NCBI GenBank assembly: GCA_937902905.1
Contig: CALELW010000034.1
Coordinates: 1-15,114 of the forward strand
Length of the DNA: 15,114 nt
Direction of reading: 5' to 3'
Source: an uncultured Clostridium sp.
Lineage (GTDB): Bacteria; Bacillota; Clostridia; Lachnospirales; Lachnospiraceae
In this document: one piece after another, positions 1 to 6,714 of the stretch
Numbering within the stretch: the stretch's first letter is position 1
How the letters are laid out: every line of letters begins with the position of its first letter
The notes under the pieces: generated by a model
Databases searched by the model: none
What the model was told of the DNA's origin: nothing
What the model saw: the letters and a program-made list of their open reading frames with translations, nothing else
Translations under genes and position numbers: made by a program

Positions 1-423
1 ACGTCCGGTACGGCGGGAGGAATCAAAACAACGACGATGGCAGTGCTTGTTTTAACGGTTGTTTCTATTATTAAGGGCCGCCGTGATACAGAAATGTTTG
101 GACGGAGAGTCAGTGATCTGACGGTGCGCCGTGCGCTGTCGATTTTTGCTGTGAGTTTTGGTGTGATGTTAGGAGTTACAGTCATTTTAGCGGCAGTCCA
201 GCCGGGAAATTTTATTGACTGTCTGTATGAAATTGTTTCTGCCATTGCGACCGTTGGATTAAGCAGAGATTTTACCCCGCATTTGACTACGGTGTCGCGG
301 CTAATCATTATAGTAACCATGTATATTGGACGAATCGGTCCGATTTCGCTTGCCCTGTTTTTTAATTCCAAGCGCTTTGTGAATGTAAAAACATACCCGA
401 AAGAGCGGGTTTCTGTTGGATAG
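1..423 (+). CDS. ktrB: KtrB/TrkH-family potassium channel subunit, C-terminal part
   Basis: This is the C-terminal 140 residues of a K+ translocating membrane subunit; the gene begins upstream of the window. The reading frame is open from base 1 and starts with TSGTAGGIKTTT, which matches the third pore-loop/selectivity-filter region of the TrkH/KtrB superfamily. A later segment, ATVGLSRDFTP (about residues 84-94 of the visible part), matches the fourth filter loop. Hydrophobic stretches flank both loops, and the tail ends in a short basic segment (KRFVNVKTYPKERVSVG) as expected on the cytoplasmic side. The next gene, 10 bases downstream, encodes the KtrA/TrkA regulatory subunit, so the pair should form a complete K+ uptake system. 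The subfamily name KtrB rather than TrkH is inferred from the short one-domain RCK partner and a Gram-positive host. Confidence 0.93.
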   Translation, partial: TSGTAGGIKTTTMAVLVLTVVSIIKGRRDTEMFGRRVSDLTVRRALSIFAVSFGVMLGVTVILAAVQPGNFIDCLYEIVSAIATVGLSRDFTPHLTTVSRLIIIVTMYIGRIGPISLALFFNSKRFVNVKTYPKERVSVG

Positions 424-427
424 GAGG
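422..427 (+). promoter_or_regulatory. Ribosome binding site for ktrA
   Basis: AGGAGG lies six bases before the ATG at 434 and overlaps the ktrB stop codon. It fixes the start at 434 rather than at the in-frame TTG at 416, which has no ribosome site and would put the AGGAGG inside the gene. The overlap suggests translational coupling between the two subunits. Confidence 0.85.
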
Positions 428-433
428 AATACG

Positions 434-1093
434 ATGAAACGAAAAGAATTTGTTGTATTTGGAGTTGGTGATTTTGGTATGTATGTTGCCAAGACACTTG
501 CCAATTCCGGTGCTACCGTAATGGTAGTGGATAAAGATGAGGAGCGGTTAGAGCAGATTGCTTCGGAAGTGACGCATACGATTTGCGCGGATGCAACGAA
601 CCCAGAGGCAGTCAAACAGTTAGGAATTGGAAACTATGACGGTGCGATTGTCGGCGTCGGACGGAGTTTGGAGACCAGTGCTCTGATTACGATGCAGTTA
701 AAAGAGTTGAATGTGCCATTTATCATGGCAAAGGCGTCCACCGATATGGAAGGAAGAATTTTGAGCCGTATCGGGGCAGATAAAGTAATTTTTCCTGACC
801 GTGCAATGGGAATCCGTGTCGGCAACGACATTATGAATGGAAATTATTTCGAGGCAATTGAACTCTCAGATGAATATAGTATTGTGGATATGGCAGTGCC
901 GTCAAACTGGGCGGGGAAAACATTGGAGCAGTTAAATATCCGTTCACGATATGGAATCAGCATTATCGGTATCCGCGGACTGGAAGAGACCAATGTGAAT
1001 CCACCCGCATCGTATGCACTGCATCCACAGGATGTTTTAATTGTTTTGGGCCATAATACAGAGATACAGAAGTTACGGGAGATGAAAGAATGA
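434..1093 (+). CDS. ktrA: KtrA/TrkA-family potassium uptake regulatory protein (RCK domains)
   Basis: This 219-residue cytoplasmic gating subunit is predicted to form a ring under the KtrB channel and to control K+ flow through nucleotide binding. The N-terminal RCK_N Rossmann fold shows the glycine motif GVGDFG at residues 10-15 and an acidic residue after the second strand (VMVVDKD, D33) that would contact the nucleotide ribose. It continues through ADATNPE and AKASTDM to about residue 125. An RCK_C/TrkA_C domain follows (about 138-215, including SIVDMAVPSNWAGKTLEQL). The length matches the one-domain KtrA type rather than the double-length E. coli TrkA. It sits 10 bases after ktrB, and its last four bases (ATGA) overlap the start of the methyltransferase gene. 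Ligand preference (ATP/ADP, c-di-AMP) cannot be read from the sequence. Confidence 0.94.
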   Translation: MKRKEFVVFGVGDFGMYVAKTLANSGATVMVVDKDEERLEQIASEVTHTICADATNPEAVKQLGIGNYDGAIVGVGRSLETSALITMQLKELNVPFIMAKASTDMEGRILSRIGADKVIFPDRAMGIRVGNDIMNGNYFEAIELSDEYSIVDMAVPSNWAGKTLEQLNIRSRYGISIIGIRGLEETNVNPPASYALHPQDVLIVLGHNTEIQKLREMKE

Positions 1094-1869
1094 TTGAGTC
1101 AGCAGCAAATGCAAAATTTAAGCGCATCCAGAAACTCATGAAACAGGCAAGGGCAAGAAAAAAAGAAGGCGTCTTTGTCGTAGAAGGATGGAAAATGGTG
1201 CGTGAGGCTTTGCAGAGAAATTTGGTGCAGGAATTGTACTGTGATGAAAAAGAAGAACAAGTATTAGCCAAAGAACTGGCAAAACTGCAAAAACGTCCGG
1301 CGATTGAGGTGCTTAAGACGACGTTATTTAAGCAGATGTCAGACACCGTAAATCCACAGGGGATTTTGGCGGTTGTCACAATGCCGTCCTATGACAGGGA
1401 GCAAATGATTTCCTCGGATGAATGTAAGCTTCTCTGCCTCGAAAACATACAGGACCCCGGCAATCTGGGAACAATGTTTCGGACAGCAGAGGGAGCCGGT
1501 ATGTCGGGCGTTGTATTGTCATCCGGCTGTGTGGATTTGTTTAATCCGAAAGTTGTGCGCTCGACGATGGGAGCAATGTTTCGTGTTCCGTTTTATATCT
1601 GCGAGTCAATGAGCGAGGAGATGAAACAGCTGCAAAAACAGTCATTTCACTTTTATGCCGCCCATCTGCAAGGTAAGAAAAACTTCCGCGAGGAAACGTA
1701 TGACGGACGCATCGGCATCTTAATCGGCAATGAGGCAAATGGACTGAGTGATGAAGTCACCGCCCTCGCCGATAAAAAAGTAATCATTCCGATGGAGGGC
1801 GAACTGGAGTCGTTGAATGCAGCAGTGTCGGCTGCGTTGTTGATGTATGAGGTGCAGCGGAATAGGTAG
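1090..1869 (+). CDS. SpoU/TrmH-family RNA 2'-O-ribose methyltransferase
   Basis: A 259-residue SPOUT-class enzyme expected to transfer a methyl group from S-adenosylmethionine to a ribose 2'-OH in RNA, probably 23S rRNA. The N-terminal ~100 residues are a substrate-binding domain of the SpoU_sub_bind type (KKEGVFVVEGWKMVREAL). The C-terminal trefoil-knot domain carries all three family motifs: ENIQDPGNLGTMFRTAEGAG at residues 118-137 with the catalytic-type N125 and R132, IGNEANGLSDE near 212-222, and IPMEGELESLNAAVSAAL near 233-250. The overall pattern is like B. subtilis YsgA/RlmP and RlmB, but the exact nucleotide target cannot be assigned. The start overlaps the ktrA stop as ATGA, so the two are probably translated together. 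The pairing with a potassium transporter looks like shared transcription rather than shared function. Confidence 0.92.
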   Translation: MIESAANAKFKRIQKLMKQARARKKEGVFVVEGWKMVREALQRNLVQELYCDEKEEQVLAKELAKLQKRPAIEVLKTTLFKQMSDTVNPQGILAVVTMPSYDREQMISSDECKLLCLENIQDPGNLGTMFRTAEGAGMSGVVLSSGCVDLFNPKVVRSTMGAMFRVPFYICESMSEEMKQLQKQSFHFYAAHLQGKKNFREETYDGRIGILIGNEANGLSDEVTALADKKVIIPMEGELESLNAAVSAALLMYEVQRNR

Positions 1870-1874
1870 CTATA

Positions 1875-1904
1875 GTTTCCGTAATTTAGTACAAAAAGAT
1901 TGTG
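1875..1904 (+). repeat. Solitary copy of the repeat end motif (left-end orientation)
   Basis: Starting five bases after the methyltransferase stop is TTTCCGTAATTTAGTACAAA followed by AAGATTGTG. It closely matches the terminal arms of the palindromic element at 2269-2419 (TTTCCGTAATTTATTCGAAA, then AGTTTG, on the other strand). No equally good inverted partner is seen nearby, so it may be an isolated or eroded end of the same repeat family. Confidence 0.55.
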
Positions 1905-1913
1905 CCTCATGGG

Positions 1914-1959
1914 CCACTTTCGCTCGTTGAGTTGCGTAGCGGTATGGACACTGAAATGG
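1914..1959 (+). repeat. Imperfect palindrome between the repeat copies
   Basis: CCACTTTC (1914-1921) can pair with GAAATGG (1953-1959) with one bulged base, and inside it CGCT (1921-1924) can pair with AGCG (1938-1941). Pairing is much weaker than in the two neighbouring long hairpins. It may be a decayed interior of a repeat that started at 1875. No coding signal is seen here. Confidence 0.3.
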
Positions 1960-1970
1960 AAATAAATTTT

Positions 1971-2144
1971 GCTGTAATTAGGGTAAATAGAAAAAGAGAG
2001 CGCAAGATTCCCATTCGGGACCGCTCGCGCTTAGGTGAACACACGTAACGGTGCATGAGGGCAGAATACGCCCTCTACGCACCGACGGTGTTCAAAGTCC
2101 CTCATGATGAATCTTCGCTCTCTTTTTCTGTTTAAAATTACAGC
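1971..2144. repeat. Long palindromic element A (174-base hairpin)
   Basis: Nearly the whole segment folds on itself. GCTGTAATT (1971-1979) pairs with 2136-2144. A stem at 1989-2010 pairs with 2109-2129, giving 21 base pairs with one bulged C at 2003; it includes AGAAAAAGAGAGCG against CGCTCTCTTTTTCT. GGGAC (2017-2021) pairs with 2097-2101. After an asymmetric bulge, TGAACAC (2036-2042) pairs with 2088-2094, CGGTGC (2049-2054) with 2079-2084, and GAGGGC (2057-2062) with 2070-2075, closing a seven-base loop. Both outer arms contain GTAATT...AGAAAAAGA, the motif shared with element B. It could be a MITE-like repeat, a structured RNA, or both. No open reading frame or convincing promoter is associated with it. 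Confidence 0.75.
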
Positions 2145-2202
2145 GAGAGTTATTTCGCTTCCTGTTGCTTATACTATTGGTGGCAGAGGTGTTTTGAAAG
2201 AA

Positions 2203-2243
2203 TTATTTGGGGTTTCAGTAATTTAAGAAGAAAAGATTTGTGT
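2203..2243 (+). repeat. Direct-repeat copy of the left end of element B
   Basis: The segment starting TTATTTGGGGTTTCAGTAAT and continuing TTAAG...GAAAAGATTTGTG is a close direct repeat, 59 bases upstream, of 2262-2302 (TTATTTAGGATTCCAGTAAT and so on). The match is about 30 of 41 bases with one single-base indel. No inverted partner for this copy is apparent, so it looks like a second left end placed in tandem with element B. Confidence 0.6.
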
Positions 2244-2268
2244 AAAGAGGTAGTTGCCAACTTATTTA

Positions 2269-2419
2269 GGATTCCAGTAATTTATCCGAAAAGATTTGTA
2301 TGGCGTGGGTACAAATGCGCAAGTATGAGACATGCGTAGTTTGCATGTCGATACTTCTGCGTATTTGTCTAGCGGGAGCGCCCACGTCATGCAAACTTTT
2401 CGAATAAATTACGGAAACC
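2269..2419. repeat. Long palindromic element B (151-base hairpin with terminal inverted repeats)
   Basis: The ends are near-perfect inverted repeats. GGATTCCAGTAATTTATCCG at the left (2269-2288) corresponds to GGTTTCCGTAATTTATTCG on the complementary strand at the right (2401-2419). Pairing continues inward: CGAAAAG (2287-2293) with 2396-2402, TTTG (2295-2298) with 2392-2395, ATGGCGTGGG (2300-2309) with 2381-2390 using one G-U, ACAAAT (2311-2316) with 2363-2368, CGCA with TGCG, AGTAT (2322-2326) with 2351-2355, and GACATGC (2329-2335) with 2343-2349 around a seven-base loop. The only large unpaired stretch is 2369-2380. The architecture resembles element A. A short non-autonomous mobile repeat is the leading interpretation; a regulatory RNA hairpin is the alternative. 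Confidence 0.78.
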
Positions 2420-2464
2420 AAAAAAATTGCCATTCCTACGCCACAAACAAAATCTGTTAAAATT

Positions 2465-2493
2465 TTGACAAAATCCTAATTTTTTAGTATGAT
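2465..2493 (+). promoter_or_regulatory. Sigma-A type promoter for the nfeD-to-dus operon
   Basis: TTGACA (2465-2470) matches the -35 consensus exactly. It is followed by an AT-rich 17-base spacer and TATGAT (2488-2493), one mismatch from the -10 consensus. Transcription should begin near 2500, leaving a leader of about 35 bases before the ATG at 2536. The element lies just downstream of the palindromic repeats. Confidence 0.85.
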
Positions 2494-2535
2494 AAGGAGA
2501 AATGGTGAATAAAATGAAAGGGAGGATTCGAGACG

Positions 2536-2958
2536 ATGTTGACGATTTTTTGGCTTGTACTGGTAGCGGTTATGTTAATCATTGAGATTTTTACCCTTGG
2601 TCTTACGACGATTTGGTTTAGTCTTGGCGGTGTGGCAGCGGCGATTGCAGCAGGACTTAACAGCCCTTTGTGGTTACAGATTGTTTTGTTTGCCGGCGTG
2701 TCGGTTGTGGTTATGGTTTTAGTTCGGCCGTTTGCTGTAAAGGTGCTTGACAAAAATCGTGCCAAGACCAATATCGATGAACTGCCGGGGCAGAAAGCGG
2801 AAGTCATCGAAACAATTGATAATGCAAAGGGAAGCGGCACGGTACGTCTTCGTGGTGTCGAATGGATGGCACGCAGTGTGGAAGACACGGTGATTGAAGA
2901 GGGAAAAGTAGTAACGGTTCAATCGGTTTCCGGTGTCAAGTTACTGGTAAAAGAGTGA
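2536..2958 (+). CDS. Short NfeD-like membrane protein (partner of SPFH protein)
   Basis: This 140-residue protein is of the short NfeD class, which lacks the ClpP-like serine protease domain of long NfeD proteins. Residues 1-70 are strongly hydrophobic, with two to three membrane segments (about 2-19, 24-42, 46-68). Residues 78-140 form a soluble tail that fits the NfeD OB-fold, including LPGQKAEVIETI, GSGTVRLRGVEWMARS and GKVVTVQSVSGVKLLVKE. Genes of this type are usually adjacent to a stomatin/SPFH gene, as here, where the next gene starts 36 bases downstream. The two products are thought to work together in membrane microdomains, by analogy with E. coli YbbK-YbbJ (QmcA). The start at 2536 has AAAGGGAGG ten bases upstream and is the first gene after the 2465 promoter. 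Confidence 0.88.
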   Translation: MLTIFWLVLVAVMLIIEIFTLGLTTIWFSLGGVAAAIAAGLNSPLWLQIVLFAGVSVVVMVLVRPFAVKVLDKNRAKTNIDELPGQKAEVIETIDNAKGSGTVRLRGVEWMARSVEDTVIEEGKVVTVQSVSGVKLLVKE

Positions 2959-2994
2959 TAAAAACAGCGCAAAAGCGCGGAATGGAGGCATGTT

Positions 2995-3942
2995 ATGGGA
3001 AGTGAAATGGAGATTAGTCTGGTACCAATTATTATTATTGCGATTGTAGCAATTATACTTTGCGTACTGGCATCTTGTATTAAGATTGTGCCACAGGCAC
3101 ATGCATTTATTGTTGAGAGACTGGGCGGCTATCAGTGTACGTGGTCGGTTGGACTGCATTTTAAGGTTCCGATTATTGACAAGGTAGCCAGAAAAGTTCT
3201 GTTAAAAGAGCAGGTGATGGATTTCCCGCCACAGCCGGTAATTACAAAGGATAATGTAACGATGCAGATTGACACCGTTGTATTTTTCCAGATTACGGAC
3301 CCGAAACTTTTTACTTACGGGGTGGAAAATCCGATTATGGCAATTGAAAATCTGACGGCGACGACACTTAGAAATATCATTGGTGATTTGGAATTAGACC
3401 AGACACTTACGTCACGTGAGACAATCAATACGCATATGCGTTCCAATCTGGATATTGCAACTGACCCGTGGGGAATCAAAGTAAACCGTGTGGAATTGAA
3501 AAACATCATTCCTCCGAGAGAAATTCAGGATTCCATGGAGAAGCAGATGAAGGCGGAGCGTGAGAGACGTGAATCCATTCTTCGTGCGGAAGGTGAGAAA
3601 AAATCGACAGTCCTTGTAGCAGAAGGTAAAAAAGAGTCTGCGATTTTGGAAGCGGAAGCAGAAAAAGAAGCAGCAATTCTTCGTGCAGAAGCAAAGAAAG
3701 AAGCGATGATTCGCGAGGCAGAAGGTAAGGCTCAGGCGATTGCAGAAGTCCAGAAGGCGACAGCAGAAGGTCTGAAATACTTAAATGAAGCTGCACCGAC
3801 GGAATCGGTTCTGACCTTAAAGAGTTTGGAAGCATTTGAAAAGGCAAGTGACGGTCAGGCAACCAAAATTATTATTCCATCGGAAATTCAGGGAATTGCC
3901 GGACTGGCAAAATCCGTGATTGAAACATGTAAAGAAAAATAA
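2995..3942 (+). CDS. SPFH/Band-7 (stomatin/prohibitin-like) membrane protein
   Basis: A 315-residue membrane-anchored scaffold protein. Residues 6-26 are one hydrophobic anchor (SLVPIIIIAIVAIILCVLAS). The Band-7 domain follows at about 28-190, with the family hallmarks VPQAHAFIVERLGGY, GLHFKVPIIDKV, TMQIDTVVFFQITDP and RVELKNIIPP. Residues 190-255 are a long Ala/Glu/Lys-rich helix made of about five 11-residue repeats. The C-terminal 60 residues include KIIIPSEIQGIAGLAKSV, as in the QmcA/YbbK and slipin-type proteins. It is likely to oligomerise into membrane microdomains with the NfeD-like partner encoded just upstream. The ATG at 2995 has GGAGG six bases upstream; a second ATG at 3007 is less well placed. 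Confidence 0.93.
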   Translation: MGSEMEISLVPIIIIAIVAIILCVLASCIKIVPQAHAFIVERLGGYQCTWSVGLHFKVPIIDKVARKVLLKEQVMDFPPQPVITKDNVTMQIDTVVFFQITDPKLFTYGVENPIMAIENLTATTLRNIIGDLELDQTLTSRETINTHMRSNLDIATDPWGIKVNRVELKNIIPPREIQDSMEKQMKAERERRESILRAEGEKKSTVLVAEGKKESAILEAEAEKEAAILRAEAKKEAMIREAEGKAQAIAEVQKATAEGLKYLNEAAPTESVLTLKSLEAFEKASDGQATKIIIPSEIQGIAGLAKSVIETCKEK

Positions 3943-3964
3943 CACAGAGAAAAGAGTGAAAAAA

Positions 3965-4954
3965 ATGAATTTACAAGGAAGAAACTTTTTGACACTAAAG
4001 GATTTTACACCGGAAGAGATTCGCTATTTTCTGGATACAGCAAAAGATTTGAAGGAAAAGAAGAAAAATCATGTTCCGATGAAAGAATTTGAGGGACGAA
4101 ATATTGCCCTGATATTTGAAAAAACAAGTACGAGAACACGCTGCTCGTTTGAAGTCGCAGCACATGATTTGGGAATGGGCGTGACATACTTAGACCCAAG
4201 TGGTTCCCAGATTGGCAAGAAAGAAAGTATTGCCGATACGGCACGTGTGCTTGGCCGCATGTTTGACGGTATTGAGTACCGCGGCTTTGGACAGGAAATT
4301 GTTGAAGAACTGGCAGAGTATGCCGGGGTGCCGGTTTGGAACGGATTGACGAATGAATATCATCCGACCCAGATGCTTGCTGACCTTCTTACGATTGAGG
4401 AGCAGTTTGGACATTTGGAAGGAATTCGTCTGACTTATATGGGCGATGCCCGCTATAACATGGGAAATTCTCTGATGATTGCGTGCAGCAAGATGGGAAT
4501 GCATTTTACTGCCTGCGCACCAAAGGAATATTTTCCAAATAAAGAACTGGTCGCTCAGTGTGAGGAATACGCAAAAGCGAGCGGCGGCAGCATAACTCTC
4601 ACAGAAGATGTAAAAGAGGGAACAAAAGATGCAGATGTTCTTTATACTGATGTATGGGTTTCTATGGGCGAGCCGGATGAAGTCTGGAAAGAAAGAATTG
4701 AGGCATTAAGCCCTTATCAGATTAACAAAGCGGCAATGGATAATGCAAAAGACAATGCAGTATTTATGCATTGTCTGCCGGCATTCCATGATTTGAAAAC
4801 TAAGATTGGAAAAGAAATCTATGAAAAATATGGATTGACAGAAATGGAAGTAACAGATGAAGTGTTTGAAAAATATGCCGACGTGGTATTCCGCGAAGCA
4901 GAAAACCGCATGCACACAATCAAGGCGGTTATGTATGTGACACTTCCAAGGTAA
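3965..4954 (+). CDS. argF: Ornithine carbamoyltransferase
   Basis: This 329-residue cytosolic enzyme interconverts ornithine plus carbamoyl phosphate with citrulline plus phosphate. The carbamoyl-phosphate site STRTR is at residues 55-59 within IFEKTSTRTRCSFEVAAHD, the HPTQ motif is present (NEYHPTQMLADL), and the ornithine-site motif HCLPAFHD starts at residue 269. The family signatures DVWVSMGE and EAENRMHTIKAVM are also present. The similarity pattern groups it with the subfamily that contains both anabolic ArgF/ArgI and catabolic ArcB, so direction cannot be decided from sequence. No carbamate kinase, arginine deiminase or other arg gene is nearby, so argF is only the more neutral symbol. 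The ATG at 3965 gives the usual N-terminus; an in-frame extension from 3920 would overlap the upstream gene. The ribosome site is weak, and the gene lies 22 bases after the SPFH stop. Confidence 0.94.
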   Translation: MNLQGRNFLTLKDFTPEEIRYFLDTAKDLKEKKKNHVPMKEFEGRNIALIFEKTSTRTRCSFEVAAHDLGMGVTYLDPSGSQIGKKESIADTARVLGRMFDGIEYRGFGQEIVEELAEYAGVPVWNGLTNEYHPTQMLADLLTIEEQFGHLEGIRLTYMGDARYNMGNSLMIACSKMGMHFTACAPKEYFPNKELVAQCEEYAKASGGSITLTEDVKEGTKDADVLYTDVWVSMGEPDEVWKERIEALSPYQINKAAMDNAKDNAVFMHCLPAFHDLKTKIGKEIYEKYGLTEMEVTDEVFEKYADVVFREAENRMHTIKAVMYVTLPR

Positions 4955-4973
4955 AGCAGCGAAAGGAGCCAAT

Positions 4974-6347
4974 ATGAGCAATAACTTAAACGCCGGATAT
5001 CGAAGTGACTGGTTACATAAGATGGCATCGGTGTGTGAAGCGAGCAGCACCATTGACTCTACTCTTTATGAAAAATATGAAGTAAAGCGCGGACTCCGTG
5101 ATTTGAATGGACGTGGTGTGCTGACCGGACTCACAGAGATTTCCGAGATTCAGTCAACAACCATTTCAGACGGAGTACAGGTTCCCTGCGATGGTAAATT
5201 ATATTATCAGGGAATTGATATCGAAGATATCGTGGATGGCTTTTTGTCCGAAAAACGGTTTGGATACGAGGAGGTTGTATACCTTCTGATTTTTGGAAAA
5301 CTGCCAAACGAATCCCAATTAGAAGAACTCAAAGACATGTTAGCCAATTACCGTCAGAGTCTGCCAACCAGCTTTGTGCGCGATATTATTATGAAAGCAC
5401 CAAGTGTTGACCTTATGAATACGCTCGGACGAAGCGTTCTTACGTTATATTCTTATGACGACAGAGCAGACGATATTACTACGGAAAATGTGCTGCGCCA
5501 GTGTTTGCAGTTAGTTGCACTGTTTCCAATGTTTGCGGTATATGGTTATCAGGCGGCATGCTATTTCCATGAAGGAACGAGTTTCTTTCTGCATCCGCCA
5601 AAAGCGGAGTATTCGACAGCAGAAAATATTCTGCATATGCTTCGCCCGGACAGCAAATTTTCACCGTTAGAGGCAAAGATTTTAGACATTGCCCTCGTGC
5701 TTCATGCAGAGCATGGCGGCGGTAATAACTCGACATTTACGGACCATGTGGTAACTTCATCCGGAACCGATACTTATGCGGCAATTTCGGCAGCACTTGG
5801 TTCGCTGAAAGGACCAAGACATGGCGGAGCAAATAAAAAAGTATCGCAGATGTTTGACGATATGAAACAGAAAGTCAAAAACTGGGAAGATGAGGATGAA
5901 GTAGAATCGTATTTGATTGCCCTTCTGAATCAGCAGGCATTTGACCGTGCCGGGTTGATTTATGGCATGGGACACGCGGTGTACTCGATTTCTGACCCAC
6001 GTGCGAGAACGTTCCGCAAGTTTGTCCAGAAACTTGCCGATGAAAAAGGGCTGCAGAAAGAATTTGCCCTTTACAATCTGGTTGAAAAACTGGCGCCAAA
6101 AGTCATTGCGAATGAGCGTCATATTTATAAAGGTGTTAGTGCCAATATCGATTTTTACAGCGGACTTGTATATAGCATGCTGGGGATTCCGCACGAGCTC
6201 TATACGCCGATTTTCGCGATTGGACGTATCGCCGGCTGGAGCGCACACCGTTTAGAGGAACTTGTAAATGCCGGAAAAATCATTCGTCCGGCTTATAAAG
6301 CGGTGGCAAAACACAAACCATATACACCGTTAAGTGAACGGGATTAG
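4974..6347 (+). CDS. gltA: Citrate synthase
   Basis: A 457-residue enzyme condensing acetyl-CoA and oxaloacetate to citrate. In a fermentative anaerobe its likely role is to feed 2-oxoglutarate and glutamate synthesis. The characteristic regions are HAEHGGGNNSTFTDHVVTSS from H244, LKGPRHGGANKKV, GMGHAVYSISDPRA with H334, and NIDFYSGLVYSMLGIP with D393. The last two supply the conserved His/Asp pair expected in the active site. IFAIGRIAGWSAHRLEEL near the C-terminus is also typical. The protein is longer than many bacterial forms because of an N-terminal extension of about 40 residues, a pattern I associate with clostridial homologues. GAAAGGAG precedes the ATG, and the gene starts 19 bases after the carbamoyltransferase stop. 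A 2-methylcitrate synthase role is possible but unsupported by neighbours. Confidence 0.94.
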   Translation: MSNNLNAGYRSDWLHKMASVCEASSTIDSTLYEKYEVKRGLRDLNGRGVLTGLTEISEIQSTTISDGVQVPCDGKLYYQGIDIEDIVDGFLSEKRFGYEEVVYLLIFGKLPNESQLEELKDMLANYRQSLPTSFVRDIIMKAPSVDLMNTLGRSVLTLYSYDDRADDITTENVLRQCLQLVALFPMFAVYGYQAACYFHEGTSFFLHPPKAEYSTAENILHMLRPDSKFSPLEAKILDIALVLHAEHGGGNNSTFTDHVVTSSGTDTYAAISAALGSLKGPRHGGANKKVSQMFDDMKQKVKNWEDEDEVESYLIALLNQQAFDRAGLIYGMGHAVYSISDPRARTFRKFVQKLADEKGLQKEFALYNLVEKLAPKVIANERHIYKGVSANIDFYSGLVYSMLGIPHELYTPIFAIGRIAGWSAHRLEELVNAGKIIRPAYKAVAKHKPYTPLSERD

Positions 6348-6357
6348 GAGGTTTTCC

Positions 6358-6687
6358 ATGCAGGAAGAACAGATTTTGTGCGCGTGCAGTGCCTATGAGC
6401 AGAAATACTATTTAAATCCGCGTTATGCATCGCTTCCGTCTGCGATTCAGGATGAATTGCAGATTATGGCGGTGACGATGACCGAAGATGTCGGCGGTGT
6501 ATTTACCATGGAATTTGATGAAGATGGTTCCCTTTATATGTCTACGACGGCGAAGGAAAATGATTTCTTCTATGATGAAATCGGAAGCTATTTGAAAATC
6601 AAACAATACCGTGTAAAATACGCAGAACTTTTAGAGAATTTAGAGACTTACTATAAAACATTTTTTATTGACGGAGTGAACGAATGA
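6358..6687 (+). CDS. Small conserved protein, probably DUF6145-type
   Basis: A 109-residue acidic soluble protein with no signal peptide, membrane segment or catalytic motif that I can recognise. It contains YEQKYYLNPRYASLP near the N-terminus and a central TEDVGGVFTMEFDEDGSLYM that could form a beta hairpin. The second half is helical, and DEIGSYLKIKQYR is followed by a leucine-rich stretch. The pattern resembles a small family found in Lachnospiraceae that I recall as DUF6145; this is memory, not a search. The ATG at 6358 is set by AGGAGG at 6346-6351, which overlaps the citrate synthase stop, so the two are probably coupled. Function is unknown. The position between gltA and coaX suggests only that it is co-expressed with central metabolism. 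Confidence 0.85.
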   Translation: MQEEQILCACSAYEQKYYLNPRYASLPSAIQDELQIMAVTMTEDVGGVFTMEFDEDGSLYMSTTAKENDFFYDEIGSYLKIKQYRVKYAELLENLETYYKTFFIDGVNE

Positions 6688-6714
6688 AACCATTTACTCT
6701 GAATGGGGGCTATT

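Noticed and set aside
1653..1910. Minus-strand open frame of 85 codons spanning the methyltransferase end
   Set aside because: It is antisense to strongly supported coding sequence and has no recognisable domain.
1971..2144. Possible 6S RNA (long hairpin of suitable size)
   Set aside because: The large bulge is one-sided and near the middle of the apical half, no promoter is visible upstream, and the ends match those of the neighbouring repeat. Repeat element is the simpler reading.
2269..2419. Possible transcription terminator or riboswitch of the downstream operon
   Set aside because: It lies upstream of the sigma-A promoter at 2465, so it is not in the operon leader, and no T-tract follows the hairpin on the + strand.
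2967..2978. Small hairpin GCGC-AAAA-GCGC between the NfeD-like and SPFH genes
   Set aside because: Only four base pairs and no T-tract; too weak to call a terminator or processing site.
3920..3964. N-terminal extension of the carbamoyltransferase
   Set aside because: It would overlap the end of the SPFH gene, is lysine-rich and unlike the family N-terminus; the normal start is the ATG at 3965.
3965..4954. Part of an arginine deiminase (arc) operon
   Set aside because: No arginine deiminase, carbamate kinase or arginine/ornithine antiporter gene is present on either side.
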